From the NCBI GenBank assembly GCA_045616445.1, contig JAZLGR010000023.1:1-21945 (forward strand): a DNA stretch of 21,945 nucleotides, in the 5' to 3' direction. This DNA is from Fimousia sp045616445 (GTDB taxonomy: Bacteria > Bacillota > Clostridia > Lachnospirales > Lachnospiraceae). Made by a program: the position numbers and the translations under genes. Positions within the stretch are counted from its first letter, which is position 1. Each line of letters begins with the position of its first letter. The notes under the pieces were generated by a model that was not told the DNA's origin, made no database searches, and saw nothing but the letters and a program-made list of their open reading frames with translations. Shown here piece by piece: positions 1-7,281 of the stretch.

Positions 1-264
1 CTCCAGCCATCCATATTCATTTCGTATTCGTCTTCTGGAGACATAGCCATGGTGTTCCAGTTCCTTAATTGCTGTTCGCACAGCATCTACTCCATCTTTA
101 CTCAAAGTTGCCAGGCCCTTCATGTTATAATTCCAGTCCGGCGGCAGCCCCAGCATCACTGACAATAATCCTTTTGCTTTTAATGAAAGCGTTTTATCCT
201 TGAGATGATAATTACTCATCACTGTAAAATTTTTATTTTTCTCTACTCTAAAAACTTCTGACAT
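1..264 (-). CDS. DUF6017-type helix-turn-helix replication protein (N-terminal part)
   Basis: The first 88 codons of a gene that runs off the left edge of the window. The protein begins MSEVFRVEKNKNFTVMSNYH and continues with a winged-helix-like segment (around residues 25-75) containing LSLKAKGLLSVMLGLPPDW and DAVRTAIKELEHHGYVSRRR. This N-terminus resembles the DNA-binding domain of DUF6017/replication-initiator-like proteins that are common on plasmids and integrative conjugative elements of Clostridia. That assignment is from memory of the family; the C-terminal domain is not visible. The start ATG is preceded by GAGGAGG at good spacing. It lies 68 bp downstream of the parB-like gene on the same strand, with a terminator-like hairpin between them. 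It probably belongs to a replication/partition module of a mobile element. Confidence 0.6.
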   Translation of the reverse strand, partial: MSEVFRVEKNKNFTVMSNYHLKDKTLSLKAKGLLSVMLGLPPDWNYNMKGLATLSKDGVDAVRTAIKELEHHGYVSRRRIRNEYGWLE

Positions 265-281
265 ATATGATTTCCTCCTCT

Positions 282-315
282 AAAACAAAAATGCAGACAC
301 CTATACATGCCTGCA
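282..315 (-). terminator. hairpin with U-tract between parB-like gene and DUF6017 gene
   Basis: On the minus strand TGCAGGCA (308-315) pairs with TGTCTGCA (292-299), with one G-U pair and an 8-nt loop. It is followed by TTTTTGTTTT. It sits between two same-strand genes, so it is either a terminator of parB or a partial attenuator that lowers expression of the downstream replication gene. Confidence 0.55.
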
Positions 316-332
316 CTCTCTAAACAACTATG

Positions 333-1253
333 TTACTTTAAATATTTCTTTGCCCATCCGGCCAGCAGCTTCTCTATAAGCTCCACCTGCTGCACCGGAG
401 TAAAACCTTTCGGGAAATACTTCTGTATTCTCTCCATTGGAATTTTGACCTGCTCTCTCTGATTTGGTTTTACCTCTTCCAGAATCGAACAAATATCATC
501 CATCGTAAGTCCTTTTTGCTGACTAATTCGTTTCATGCGATTCGCCTGTGACAGGGATGGAATACTCTGTTCCAAAGCCATGATGGCATGCAATTCATAC
601 TGCTCACTTTCTCTCAGAAAAGACAGTTCCACAGCAGATGTCAGTGCCAGCTTTCCTTCATCTACCATAAGAAGAATCTGTGGTATCAGATAGGTCAATC
701 GGATATATCGTTTGATCTGATTTACATTCTCTCCTACCATTTTTGCCAACAATTCATTACTTCTACTGGGTGTTAATTCTTTTACCCCCTGGGGCTCATT
801 GCACTTCGGTTCAACTTGATCCGAAGTCATCATGTTCTTCTTTCCCTGATGTTTCATCGCTTCAAGCCGCATCTTATAAGCAAATGCCTTTTCACTTGGC
901 TTAATGTGCTCTCTGTGAAGATTGCTGTCTGTCATAGCTATGATTGCCTGATCATCATCCATTTCCCTAATGATGACTGGTACTTCACTAAGTCCAGCTA
1001 TTTCCGCAGCCTTCTTTCGTCTGTGTCCGGATATGATCTCGAATCGGTAGCCTTCTTCCTTAACAGGCCGAATCAATAGTGGTACCAGAACCCCTTCTGT
1101 TTGAATACTGTTCACCAGTTCCAGCATCGCAGCATCCTTTTCCACATGATATGGGTGGTTTGAAAATGCCCTCATCTTACTAATTCTTACCATTCCACCC
1201 TCTACACCCGACTCGCAACTACAAGATGAACACATCGATTTATTTCCAGCCAT
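333..1253 (-). CDS. ParB/Spo0J-like partition protein
   Basis: A 306-residue ParB-family protein. The N-terminal ParB/sulfiredoxin-like domain (about residues 20-120) shows the CTP-binding motifs: GHRRKKAAEIAGL matches the GERR/GHRR motif, and SNLHREHIKPSEKAFAYKMR matches the ENLQRE-type motif. A helix-turn-helix region follows. ParB proteins bind parS sites, spread as CTP-dependent clamps and stimulate a ParA ATPase to segregate DNA. The start at 1253 (MAGNK...) is chosen because GGAGGAAAG precedes it; a longer reading to 1286 has no such site. The extreme N-terminus is cysteine-rich (C8, C11, C13), which is unusual. No ParA gene precedes it: the next gene upstream is rlmD. With the DUF6017 gene downstream, this looks like a plasmid/ICE accessory copy rather than the chromosomal parB, which normally sits near oriC with parA. 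Confidence 0.85.
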   Translation of the reverse strand: MAGNKSMCSSCSCESGVEGGMVRISKMRAFSNHPYHVEKDAAMLELVNSIQTEGVLVPLLIRPVKEEGYRFEIISGHRRKKAAEIAGLSEVPVIIREMDDDQAIIAMTDSNLHREHIKPSEKAFAYKMRLEAMKHQGKKNMMTSDQVEPKCNEPQGVKELTPSRSNELLAKMVGENVNQIKRYIRLTYLIPQILLMVDEGKLALTSAVELSFLRESEQYELHAIMALEQSIPSLSQANRMKRISQQKGLTMDDICSILEEVKPNQREQVKIPMERIQKYFPKGFTPVQQVELIEKLLAGWAKKYLK

Positions 1254-1512
1254 TTTTCTTTCCTCCGATCTGTACTTTGACAACAAAAATGCGCCTGCTT
1301 CTAAATGGTCCTCAAAACCTTAGAAAACAAGCGCTTTTTCGCATTTCTTTATTCAGTTTTCGAAAAATTTCATCTTATCTTGAATGTGTTCACTCATACG
1401 ATATGCAGAACCACTGATACGTCTACACTATCGATGACCTCCTTTTTCCGTCCCTTCTTAGTAACGGAGTCAAATCTCCAAAACCGTGAAAAGTGCTTAA
1501 AATAAAGGATTT
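1254..1512. other. non-coding junction between parB-like gene and rlmD
   Basis: This 259-bp stretch holds no convincing gene. On the minus strand AAAGGAGGT (around 1435-1443) precedes no good ORF: GTG is followed at once by TAG. A reading at about 1394-1438 gives VIDSVDVSVVLHIV, which loosely resembles the rlmD C-terminus NTVHVETVCLLHRI. No clear terminator for rlmD is visible. The stretch may contain the attachment junction of an integrated element (see findings). Confidence 0.4.
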
Positions 1513-2883
1513 CTACATATTCTTCTTCTCGATTCGATGTAGTAAACATACAGTCTCTACATGCACGGTATTCGGGAACATGTCCACGGCACATGCATTT
1601 GTCACTTTATATCCAGCTTCCTTAAGCACTGCTAAATCTCTTGCAAGAGAAGTTGGTTTGCAGCTGATATATACCATGGAATCCACACCAAAATCGATGA
1701 TCTTCTTCAATGCTTTAGGATGGATACCGTCTCGTGGTGGATCCAGTACGATAAAGTCTGGTTTTACGGTCACTTCGTCAATCTTCTTTAATACATCCCC
1801 TGCGATAAATTCACAGTTATCAAGGCCATTGATGGAAGCATTCACCTTGGCTGCTTCGACAGCTTCTTCGATGATTTCGATACCGATGACCTTCTTCGCA
1901 ACAGGTGCCATCATCTGAGCTATGGTTCCGGTTCCGGAGTATAAGTCGAAGATGACTTTATCCTTGGTTTCTCCGATGTATCCCCTTGCTGTTTCATATA
2001 GCACTTCCGCTCCCTTAGAGTTTGTCTGGAAGAAGGAGAATGGAGAAATCTTAAACTGAAGGCCTAAGATATGTTCGTAGAAATAATCCTGGCCGTATAA
2101 AATCTTTGTTTCGTCGCTACGAACCACGTCGGATAAGGAATCATTCAACGTATGTAAGAAGCCTGCAATGGTACCTTCTAATTCAAGATTGCAGATTTCC
2201 TCCACTAATGGACTAAAATTATGTTCTTTCTGAGATGTAGTTACCATATTCACTAAGATTTCGCCAGTACTTACACTTCGTCTCACCACAAGGTGGCGAA
2301 GATATCCTTCATGGCTCATCTTATGATAGAAGGAAAATTCCTGCTTGGCACAATAGTCAAGTACACATGTTAAGATTTTTCTGTAATCTTCGTGTACGAT
2401 CTGACAGTCGGATACTGTCACAATATCATAGAATCCGCCCTTTTTGTGCATACCGAGGGCAAGTGGCCCATCCTTGAATTCATCCCCAAAGGAGAATTCC
2501 ATCTTATTACGGTAGCACCACTGGGATGGGCTTCCCTTGATACCGTCCCACTGATAGTCTTCAATGACTTCATCAAGAAGCTCCCTTACCTGGGATTCCT
2601 TGATCTTTAATTGATTTTCATAGCTTACGGTCTGATAGAAACATCCACCACAGGCTCCAAAATGTGGACATGCAGGTACTGCATCTTCCATTGGGGATGG
2701 TTCCACTACTTCTAATAAACGGGCAGTTGCCTTACCACGGCGGATCTTCTGCACCTGAAGACGCACCTTCTGGCCTTTGATCGCACCCTTAATTACGACC
2801 TTTCTATCATCAATTTCGCAGATTCCCTTGTTTGGGAATTCCACGCTTTCAATATAACTTTCAAATTCCTGTCTTTTCTTCAT
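1513..2883 (-). CDS. rlmD: 23S rRNA (uracil-C5)-methyltransferase, RlmD/RumA family
   Basis: A 456-residue TrmA/RumA-family enzyme that transfers a methyl group from S-adenosylmethionine to C5 of uridine in 23S rRNA (U1939 in E. coli; some Firmicutes enzymes also modify U747). Domain order is an N-terminal TRAM RNA-binding domain (about 1-60), an iron-sulfur cysteine cluster CPHFGACGGC (C72, C78, C81), and a Rossmann methyltransferase domain with DLYSGTGTIAQ, DPPRDG and the catalytic-Cys motif YISCKPTSLARDL (C408). The C-terminus has the family motif HVETVCLL. ATG at 2883 is preferred because AGAAAG lies upstream at 8 nt; an in-frame GTG at 2892 lacks such a site. It follows the yfcE-like gene by 50 bp without a clear terminator and is probably last in the rlmL-rdgB-yfcE operon. 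The HVETV-encoding 3' end is a known integration target for mobile elements. Confidence 0.92.
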   Translation of the reverse strand: MKKRQEFESYIESVEFPNKGICEIDDRKVVIKGAIKGQKVRLQVQKIRRGKATARLLEVVEPSPMEDAVPACPHFGACGGCFYQTVSYENQLKIKESQVRELLDEVIEDYQWDGIKGSPSQWCYRNKMEFSFGDEFKDGPLALGMHKKGGFYDIVTVSDCQIVHEDYRKILTCVLDYCAKQEFSFYHKMSHEGYLRHLVVRRSVSTGEILVNMVTTSQKEHNFSPLVEEICNLELEGTIAGFLHTLNDSLSDVVRSDETKILYGQDYFYEHILGLQFKISPFSFFQTNSKGAEVLYETARGYIGETKDKVIFDLYSGTGTIAQMMAPVAKKVIGIEIIEEAVEAAKVNASINGLDNCEFIAGDVLKKIDEVTVKPDFIVLDPPRDGIHPKALKKIIDFGVDSMVYISCKPTSLARDLAVLKEAGYKVTNACAVDMFPNTVHVETVCLLHRIEKKNM

Positions 2884-2933
2884 ATTTATCACTTTCTATG
2901 AAATAATTTTCTGATCTTTGCAGACCATGCATT

Positions 2934-3443
2934 TCAAATGTTTAATTCATCAAAATGCTGTGTATAATAACAGTGATCATACTGCACACCGCCATCATCT
3001 GTGATGGTCATCATTAAGAAGGTTGGTTTTCTGCCTTTCTGTCTTGGATAAGTCAGACTGCCTGGATTTAAGATGGTCAGATTCTCATCCTGTTCAAAAT
3101 ATGGTACGTGGGTATGTCCATACATTACCACATCCACGCCCTTTTTTAATCCTTCTTCGCGCAGATAATCCACAGTCATATTCACATAATAGTAGTGTCC
3201 ATGAACAACCCAGATCTTGATTCCTTCAATTTCGATTTCTGCTTCCATTGGAAGATCGAGGAAATAGTCATTATTTCCGGAAATCAATACAACTGGACAA
3301 TCTACCAGTGAACGGACATAATCGTCGCCTCGTTCCAAATCTCCACAATGAATCATGTAATCGATATGACCCACCTGGTTTAATACACCTTCAATATCAT
3401 CATTTCTGCCATGAGAATCGCTAATTACCAAGACTCTTTTCAT
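2934..3443 (-). CDS. YfcE/MJ0936-family metallophosphoesterase
   Basis: A 169-residue calcineurin-like phosphoesterase of the small YfcE type. All metal-binding motifs are present in order: DSHGRNDD (residues 9-16), CGDLE, GNND, HGHYYY, GHTH and NPGS. Family members are cytosolic, Mn-dependent phosphodiesterases with poorly defined natural substrates. The start codon overlaps the rdgB stop by one base (TAATG), so the two are translationally coupled. No unusual residues were seen. Confidence 0.9.
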   Translation of the reverse strand: MKRVLVISDSHGRNDDIEGVLNQVGHIDYMIHCGDLERGDDYVRSLVDCPVVLISGNNDYFLDLPMEAEIEIEGIKIWVVHGHYYYVNMTVDYLREEGLKKGVDVVMYGHTHVPYFEQDENLTILNPGSLTYPRQKGRKPTFLMMTITDDGGVQYDHCYYTQHFDELNI

Positions 3444-4036
3444 TAGAGTTCCTCCTGTAATAATTCGCGCATCATACGAAGTCCTTTTCCGCGGTGGCTG
3501 ATTTTATTTTTTTCTTCCGGAGAAATCTCTGCGGAGGTGCACCCATATTCAGGCAGGAAGAAGATTGGATCATAGCCAAATCCATTTGCCCCGGCAATCT
3601 CATAGCCGATTCTTCCTTCCATGGTTCCCCTCACTGTCATCTCTCTGCCATCTGGTAATACTGCAGCAATGGCAGCTACAAATCGGGCAGTTCTCTTCTC
3701 ATCCGGAACCCCTTCTAAAAGGTCGATTAATTTCTGATTTTTCACATCGTAGGATGTGTCCCGTCCCATCCAGCGGGCAGATTCCACACCTGGTGCCAGA
3801 TCAAGATAGTCCACTTCCAAACCGGAGTCGTCTGCCATAACCAGTTCTCCAGTCAGGTCATGAATGGCTTTTGCTTTGATCAGAGCATTCTCCTCAAAAG
3901 TTTTGCCATTTTCTTCTATATCAGTGTCAATGCCTGCTTCCTTCATGGAAACCACTTCACAATCAAGATCTGCAAAGATTGCACGAATCTCACGAAGTTT
4001 GTCCTGGTTTCCAGTAGCAAATATAATTCTACTCAT
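3443..4036 (-). CDS. rdgB: XTP/dITP diphosphatase (RdgB/HAM1 family)
   Basis: A 197-residue, full-length house-cleaning nucleotide pyrophosphatase. It hydrolyses dITP, XTP and ITP to monophosphates and keeps deaminated purines out of DNA. Family motifs are clear: FATGNQDKLREI at the N-terminus (residues 5-16), MADDSGLEVD with the metal-binding acidic residues, APGVESARW, GANGFGYDPIFF and SHRGKGL near the C-terminus. It begins 2 bp after the stop of the rlmL-like gene and overlaps the downstream phosphoesterase by one base, so it is an inner gene of a tight operon. Confidence 0.95.
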   Translation of the reverse strand: MSRIIFATGNQDKLREIRAIFADLDCEVVSMKEAGIDTDIEENGKTFEENALIKAKAIHDLTGELVMADDSGLEVDYLDLAPGVESARWMGRDTSYDVKNQKLIDLLEGVPDEKRTARFVAAIAAVLPDGREMTVRGTMEGRIGYEIAGANGFGYDPIFFLPEYGCTSAEISPEEKNKISHRGKGLRMMRELLQEEL

Positions 4037-4038
4037 TC

Positions 4039-5202
4039 CTATTCATCCACTCTCTTTCTTCTAGGTGGCTTTGGACCTAAAAACTGATAATAGTAGGTCT
4101 TCAGCATGCCGTTGTAAATCTTACGATTCTTATTTGCCTTCTTACCGATATACTTTTCGGTGTCTTCATAAGAAGTAATGATATATTTGGACCAGGTATC
4201 AAGTTTTTCAAATGCCTGTCCAATCTCTGCATATAATGCAGGGAGTGCTTCCTTTTCTTCCAAACGTTCTCCATATGGTGGATTGGTAATGATAAAACCG
4301 TACTTTTTCGGATGGCTTAAGTCCTTCACTTCACGGCGCTGCAGATGAATCAGATGATCTACGCCTGCATCCATGGCATTCTGTCTTGCTGCACGGATCA
4401 TGGCTCCATCAATATCGTAGCCCTGAATATCCATCTCGATGTGATCGAGCATAATATCATTGGCTTCCTCGATTGCGCCATACCAGTCCTTCTTCGGAAT
4501 GATATTCTTCCAGTCTTCCGCTGTAAAGGAACGGTTCATACCAGGTGCAATCTTTGCCCCGATCATGGCTGCCTCAATCGGAATGGTTCCACTTCCGCAG
4601 AATGGATCCACCAGAATACGGTCTGCTCTCCATGGTGTCAATAAAATGAGTGCAGCCGCCAGTGTTTCTGTCAATGGAGCCTTACTGGTGAGCTGTCTGT
4701 ATCCCCGCTTGTGAAGTGGTATGCCGGAGGTATCAAGTCCCACAGTCACTTCATCTTTTAATAAGAAGATACGTACCGGATAATCTGCGCCATCTTCCAT
4801 AAACCACTGTTTTTTGTACTTGGTTTTCATACGCTCAACCATCGCCTTTTTTGCAATGGACTGGATATCTGGAGCGGAGAACAGCTTACTTTTTGTTGTG
4901 GAGGCTTTGGTCACCCAGAATCTTGCATCTTCCGGAAGATAATCCTCCCATGGGAGCGCCTTGATGCCTTCAAACAACTGATCCCATGTATATACTTTGA
5001 ATCGTTCTCCAACCTGTAACAAGATACGATCCGCAGTACGCAGGAAGATATTGGCGCGGGCGATTCCTTCGCTGTCCGCAAAGAATGTTACCCTTCCATC
5101 TTCCACACGGTCGATGTCATATCCCAAATCTATGATTTCTCTTTTTAATACTGCCTCCAGCCCAAAATGACATGGAGCAATCAGCTTAAATGGCTTATTC
5201 AT
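4039..5202 (-). CDS. THUMP-domain class I SAM-dependent RNA methyltransferase, RlmL-like
   Basis: A 387-residue protein like B. subtilis YpsC and the N-terminal half of E. coli RlmKL. It is predicted to make m2G in 23S rRNA (G2445 by E. coli numbering); the exact target here is inferred. An N-terminal ferredoxin-like/THUMP region (about 5-155) is followed by a Rossmann methyltransferase domain with DPFCGSGTIPIEAAM (around residue 200) and the N6/N2-methylase motif NPPYGERL (around 305). The E. coli protein is fused to RlmK; here only the RlmL part exists, as is usual in Firmicutes. GGGAGAAAG precedes the ATG. A promoter lies 43-72 bp upstream. It is first in the operon with rdgB, the yfcE-like gene and rlmD. 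Confidence 0.88.
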   Translation of the reverse strand: MNKPFKLIAPCHFGLEAVLKREIIDLGYDIDRVEDGRVTFFADSEGIARANIFLRTADRILLQVGERFKVYTWDQLFEGIKALPWEDYLPEDARFWVTKASTTKSKLFSAPDIQSIAKKAMVERMKTKYKKQWFMEDGADYPVRIFLLKDEVTVGLDTSGIPLHKRGYRQLTSKAPLTETLAAALILLTPWRADRILVDPFCGSGTIPIEAAMIGAKIAPGMNRSFTAEDWKNIIPKKDWYGAIEEANDIMLDHIEMDIQGYDIDGAMIRAARQNAMDAGVDHLIHLQRREVKDLSHPKKYGFIITNPPYGERLEEKEALPALYAEIGQAFEKLDTWSKYIITSYEDTEKYIGKKANKNRKIYNGMLKTYYYQFLGPKPPRRKRVDE

Positions 5203-5244
5203 TCAGTCTTTCTCCCATTCTTAAATTACTCTATAGGTTACATA

Positions 5245-5274
5245 ATTTTAACCTAATATCTAATCCACTGTCAA
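5245..5274 (-). promoter_or_regulatory. sigma-A promoter of the rlmL-rdgB-yfcE-rlmD operon
   Basis: On the minus strand a perfect -35 TTGACA (5269-5274) and a -10 TAAAAT (5245-5250) are separated by 18 bp. The start codon of the rlmL-like gene follows about 40 bp downstream. Confidence 0.7.
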
Positions 5275-5310
5275 TAGAGCCTATTTTTTTAGTCATTTAT
5301 GAAAAAAAGG

Positions 5311-5339
5311 TTGCTTTTTATTACATTTAAATATACAAT
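5311..5339 (+). promoter_or_regulatory. plus-strand promoter of a candidate small RNA
   Basis: -35 TTGCTT (5311-5316), an exact 17-bp spacer, and -10 TACAAT (5334-5339). It points rightward, against every annotated gene of the window. The predicted start, near 5344-5347, coincides with the first base of a perfect hairpin. Confidence 0.6.
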
Positions 5340-5343
5340 GAAG

Positions 5344-5447
5344 ACATAAGAAGTTTATTTTTCAGCTTCTTATGTTATATAACCCCTTATTAATTATTTA
5401 TACTCCCCTCAAAAGCGCGAAGTGACTCCCTCACTTCGCGTTTTTAT
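5344..5447 (+). ncRNA. candidate C-rich regulatory small RNA (about 100 nt)
   Basis: Promoter, body and terminator fit together on the plus strand. The 5' end forms a perfect 10-bp hairpin, ACATAAGAAG (5344-5353) with CTTCTTATGT (5366-5375), with a 12-nt loop. A 39-nt unpaired A/U- and C-rich stretch follows, holding ACCCC (5382-5386) and CTCCCC (5403-5408). The 3' end is a GC-rich hairpin with CTCCC in its loop and a U-tract. Exposed C-rich patches are typical of Gram-positive small RNAs such as FsrA and RsaE that pair with G-rich ribosome binding sites. This is an analogy, not a family match. The only ORF inside (ATG at 5372) is 17 codons without a ribosome binding site. No known Rfam family was recognised. 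Confidence 0.5.
5415..5445 (+). terminator. intrinsic terminator of the candidate small RNA
   Basis: CGCGAAGTGA (5416-5425) pairs perfectly with TCACTTCGCG (5431-5440) around loop CTCCC, followed on the plus strand by TTTTTATTATTT. Read on the minus strand it is followed only by C-TTTT-G, so it serves the plus strand better. The minus-strand mutase gene already has its own terminator at 5541-5588. Confidence 0.75.
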
Positions 5448-5540
5448 TATTTCATCCATTTTTTACAATTATTTGCTTTAGTTTTAAACCAAAAAGAATA
5501 AAAAATTTGGAATTTCATGGAAGTTTTCCTGATGTATTGC

Positions 5541-5588
5541 AAAAAAACAGAAAAGGAGCAAAATGAAGAAATTTCTTCACATTGCTCC
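5541..5588 (-). terminator. intrinsic terminator of the phosphohexomutase gene
   Basis: On the minus strand GGAGCAA pairs with TTGCTCC. The 16-nt palindrome TGAAGAAATTTCTTCA lies inside, separated by a 2-nt mismatch. The hairpin (5555-5588) is followed by TTTTCTGTTTTTTT. It lies 76 bp past the stop codon. Confidence 0.8.
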
Positions 5589-5663
5589 TTTGCAATTCTT
5601 ATACACAATATATTAATTTGTAACGCATTAAAACGCTTATTAATGCTTGGATTTACCACAAAA

Positions 5664-7157
5664 TTAGAATAAATCTAACTGATCCATATCTTTTAATAAA
5701 CCGCGAACGATATCAGCAATCTTATCTACGTCGCCTTCACGGAAACCTTCAATATTGAGTGGCATTAAAGGATCATGTAAGGATAAACGAAGAAGTGCCC
5801 AGCCCTTGATTTCTTCAGAATCAAAGCTGATACGGATACCTTCGTAGGAGTTTGGCACTACGTAGATACCAGCTGCTGTTGCGTTCTCTTCAAATGCCTT
5901 TAATACACCCTGTCCATATGTCTTGAAGTCTTCTGTTAAGAGCTTCATACGAATTTCTTTGGATTCAAATTCTGGTTCTAAACTTTCGATAAAGGAAGCA
6001 AGTGGTTTGTCTTCTTTCTTAGCGATTGCTGCTGCGATCAACATCTTAACTGCCATGTAAGCACCGTCATCTAAGAAGTAGTTTTCGCTTAATGCACCGT
6101 GACCGGACGTTTCGATTGCAAGTGGGGATACGATGCCTTCGTCATTTAATCTCTTGGATTCGTTGATTACGTTCTTGTATCCACGTTTGAATCTATGCTG
6201 TTTCATGCCAATGCCTTCTAAGAATCTTGTCAGACGATCAGATGTTACAGAATCAGTTACAATTGTTCCACCTGGGTAATCCTTAGCGATGATTGCTGCC
6301 ATCATAGCGATGATTGCATCACGATTTACTTCGCCACCATCTGGTAATACAGCAGAAGCACGGTCAACATCTGTATCGAAGATGATACCGATATCTGCTT
6401 TATTTGCTAATACTGCAGATTTGATTGCTTCCATCGCTGCTTTATTCTCAGGGTTAGGAATGTGGTTAGGGAACATTCCGTCTGGATCTAAGAACTGGCT
6501 GCCGGAGATATCAGCGCCAAGTACAGCACATACGCGTTCTGCGAAGAATCCGCCTGCACCATTACCAGCATCTACTACTACATGTAAGCCTGCAAGTGGT
6601 TTGTCATAATCTTCTGCATTAACGCCTGCTTTGATTTTATTACATAAGCTGTTTACGTATAAAGATAATGTGTCAAATGGTTCTGCTTCTTTGTCACATG
6701 CTACAACTTCACAATCCTGAGCAACTGTTAAAACTGCTTTGATGTCTGTGCTTTCTAAACCACCATCTTTATCAAAGAACTTTAAGCCGTTACGATTAAA
6801 TGGTAAATGGCTTGCTGTTAACATAATGGAACCATCAAAATCTGTTTCTGGGAAGATTGTTGTCATGAACATGGATGGTGTGGATACTAAACCGCAATAG
6901 TAAACTGTTGCGCCACAAGCCATCATACCAGCCATAACGCCATCTTTCATGATATCAGCTGTGATACGGGAATCGTGTCCTACACCGATTCTTAAATCAG
7001 CAACTGCTTTGCCGGTCTTTTGGGATAACCATGCAACAAATCCCTGACCGATACGGTTTGCGATGTCGCCAGTTAAGTTAATGTGTTCGCCTTCAATACC
7101 TTCAGCAGCGATACCACGGATATCACTACCATTCTGTAATTTTAATAAATTACTCAT
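5664..7157 (-). CDS. phosphomannomutase/phosphoglucomutase (alpha-D-phosphohexomutase family)
   Basis: A 497-residue phosphohexomutase that interconverts hexose 1- and 6-phosphates through an enzyme-bound phosphoserine. The substrate (mannose, glucose or both) cannot be settled from sequence. The catalytic loop is TASHLP (T114, S116), where most family members have TASHNP. The Mg-binding loop is DTDVDR (261-266), usually DGDGDR-like. The sugar-binding motif ETSGHG is present. The C-terminal phosphate-binding region is SYEGIRISF, ending in SLHDPLMPLNIEG rather than the usual SNTEP form. The start at 7157 follows TAAGGAGAG; a longer reading to 7175 lacks such a site. It is a single-gene unit with its own promoter and terminator, and likely supplies sugar phosphates for cell-wall, capsule or glycogen metabolism. 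Confidence 0.88.
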   Translation of the reverse strand: MSNLLKLQNGSDIRGIAAEGIEGEHINLTGDIANRIGQGFVAWLSQKTGKAVADLRIGVGHDSRITADIMKDGVMAGMMACGATVYYCGLVSTPSMFMTTIFPETDFDGSIMLTASHLPFNRNGLKFFDKDGGLESTDIKAVLTVAQDCEVVACDKEAEPFDTLSLYVNSLCNKIKAGVNAEDYDKPLAGLHVVVDAGNGAGGFFAERVCAVLGADISGSQFLDPDGMFPNHIPNPENKAAMEAIKSAVLANKADIGIIFDTDVDRASAVLPDGGEVNRDAIIAMMAAIIAKDYPGGTIVTDSVTSDRLTRFLEGIGMKQHRFKRGYKNVINESKRLNDEGIVSPLAIETSGHGALSENYFLDDGAYMAVKMLIAAAIAKKEDKPLASFIESLEPEFESKEIRMKLLTEDFKTYGQGVLKAFEENATAAGIYVVPNSYEGIRISFDSEEIKGWALLRLSLHDPLMPLNIEGFREGDVDKIADIVRGLLKDMDQLDLF

Positions 7158-7207
7158 AAATCTCTCCTTATACATGCATATCTGATTAAAAAATTACTCC
7201 TTTGGTC

Positions 7208-7244
7208 ATATGTCACAATCAAATGGGGCCACATTCTGACATAT
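7208..7244 (-). repeat. inverted repeat at the 5' end of the mutase mRNA
   Basis: ATATGTCA (7208-7215) and TGACATAT (7237-7244) form a perfect 8-bp inverted repeat; inside it AATG and CATT can pair further. On the minus strand it begins 1-2 nt from the expected transcription start. It has no U-tract, so it is not a good terminator for the ABC operon. It may be an operator or an mRNA-stabilising 5' hairpin. Confidence 0.5.
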
Positions 7245-7252
7245 TTACTAAA

Positions 7253-7281
7253 ATTATAGCACATTTATGCAGTTTCTTCAA
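7253..7281 (-). promoter_or_regulatory. sigma-A promoter of the phosphohexomutase gene
   Basis: On the minus strand -35 TTGAAG (7276-7281), an exact 17-bp spacer, and -10 TATAAT (7253-7258). The -35 lies inside the last codons of the upstream ABC transporter gene (its C-terminus QFEETA), so the promoter is embedded in that gene's 3' end. Confidence 0.75.

Noticed and set aside
1349..1393. 14-codon frame MSEHIQDKMKFFEN upstream of parB
   Set aside because: No ribosome binding site at its ATG and too short to support as a gene.
1394..1594. 66-codon minus-strand reading frame overlapping the end of rlmD
   Set aside because: It starts inside rlmD in another frame without a ribosome binding site. 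Only its tail, which resembles the rlmD C-terminus, is of interest and is reported as a possible attachment remnant.
5344..5375. First hairpin of the small-RNA candidate as a terminator
   Set aside because: It is not followed by a U-tract on either strand, while the hairpin at 5415-5445 is.
5447..5659. 70-codon minus-strand reading frame starting MVNPSINKRF
   Set aside because: No ribosome binding site, low-complexity composition, and it runs through the mutase terminator hairpin; it is non-coding spacer.
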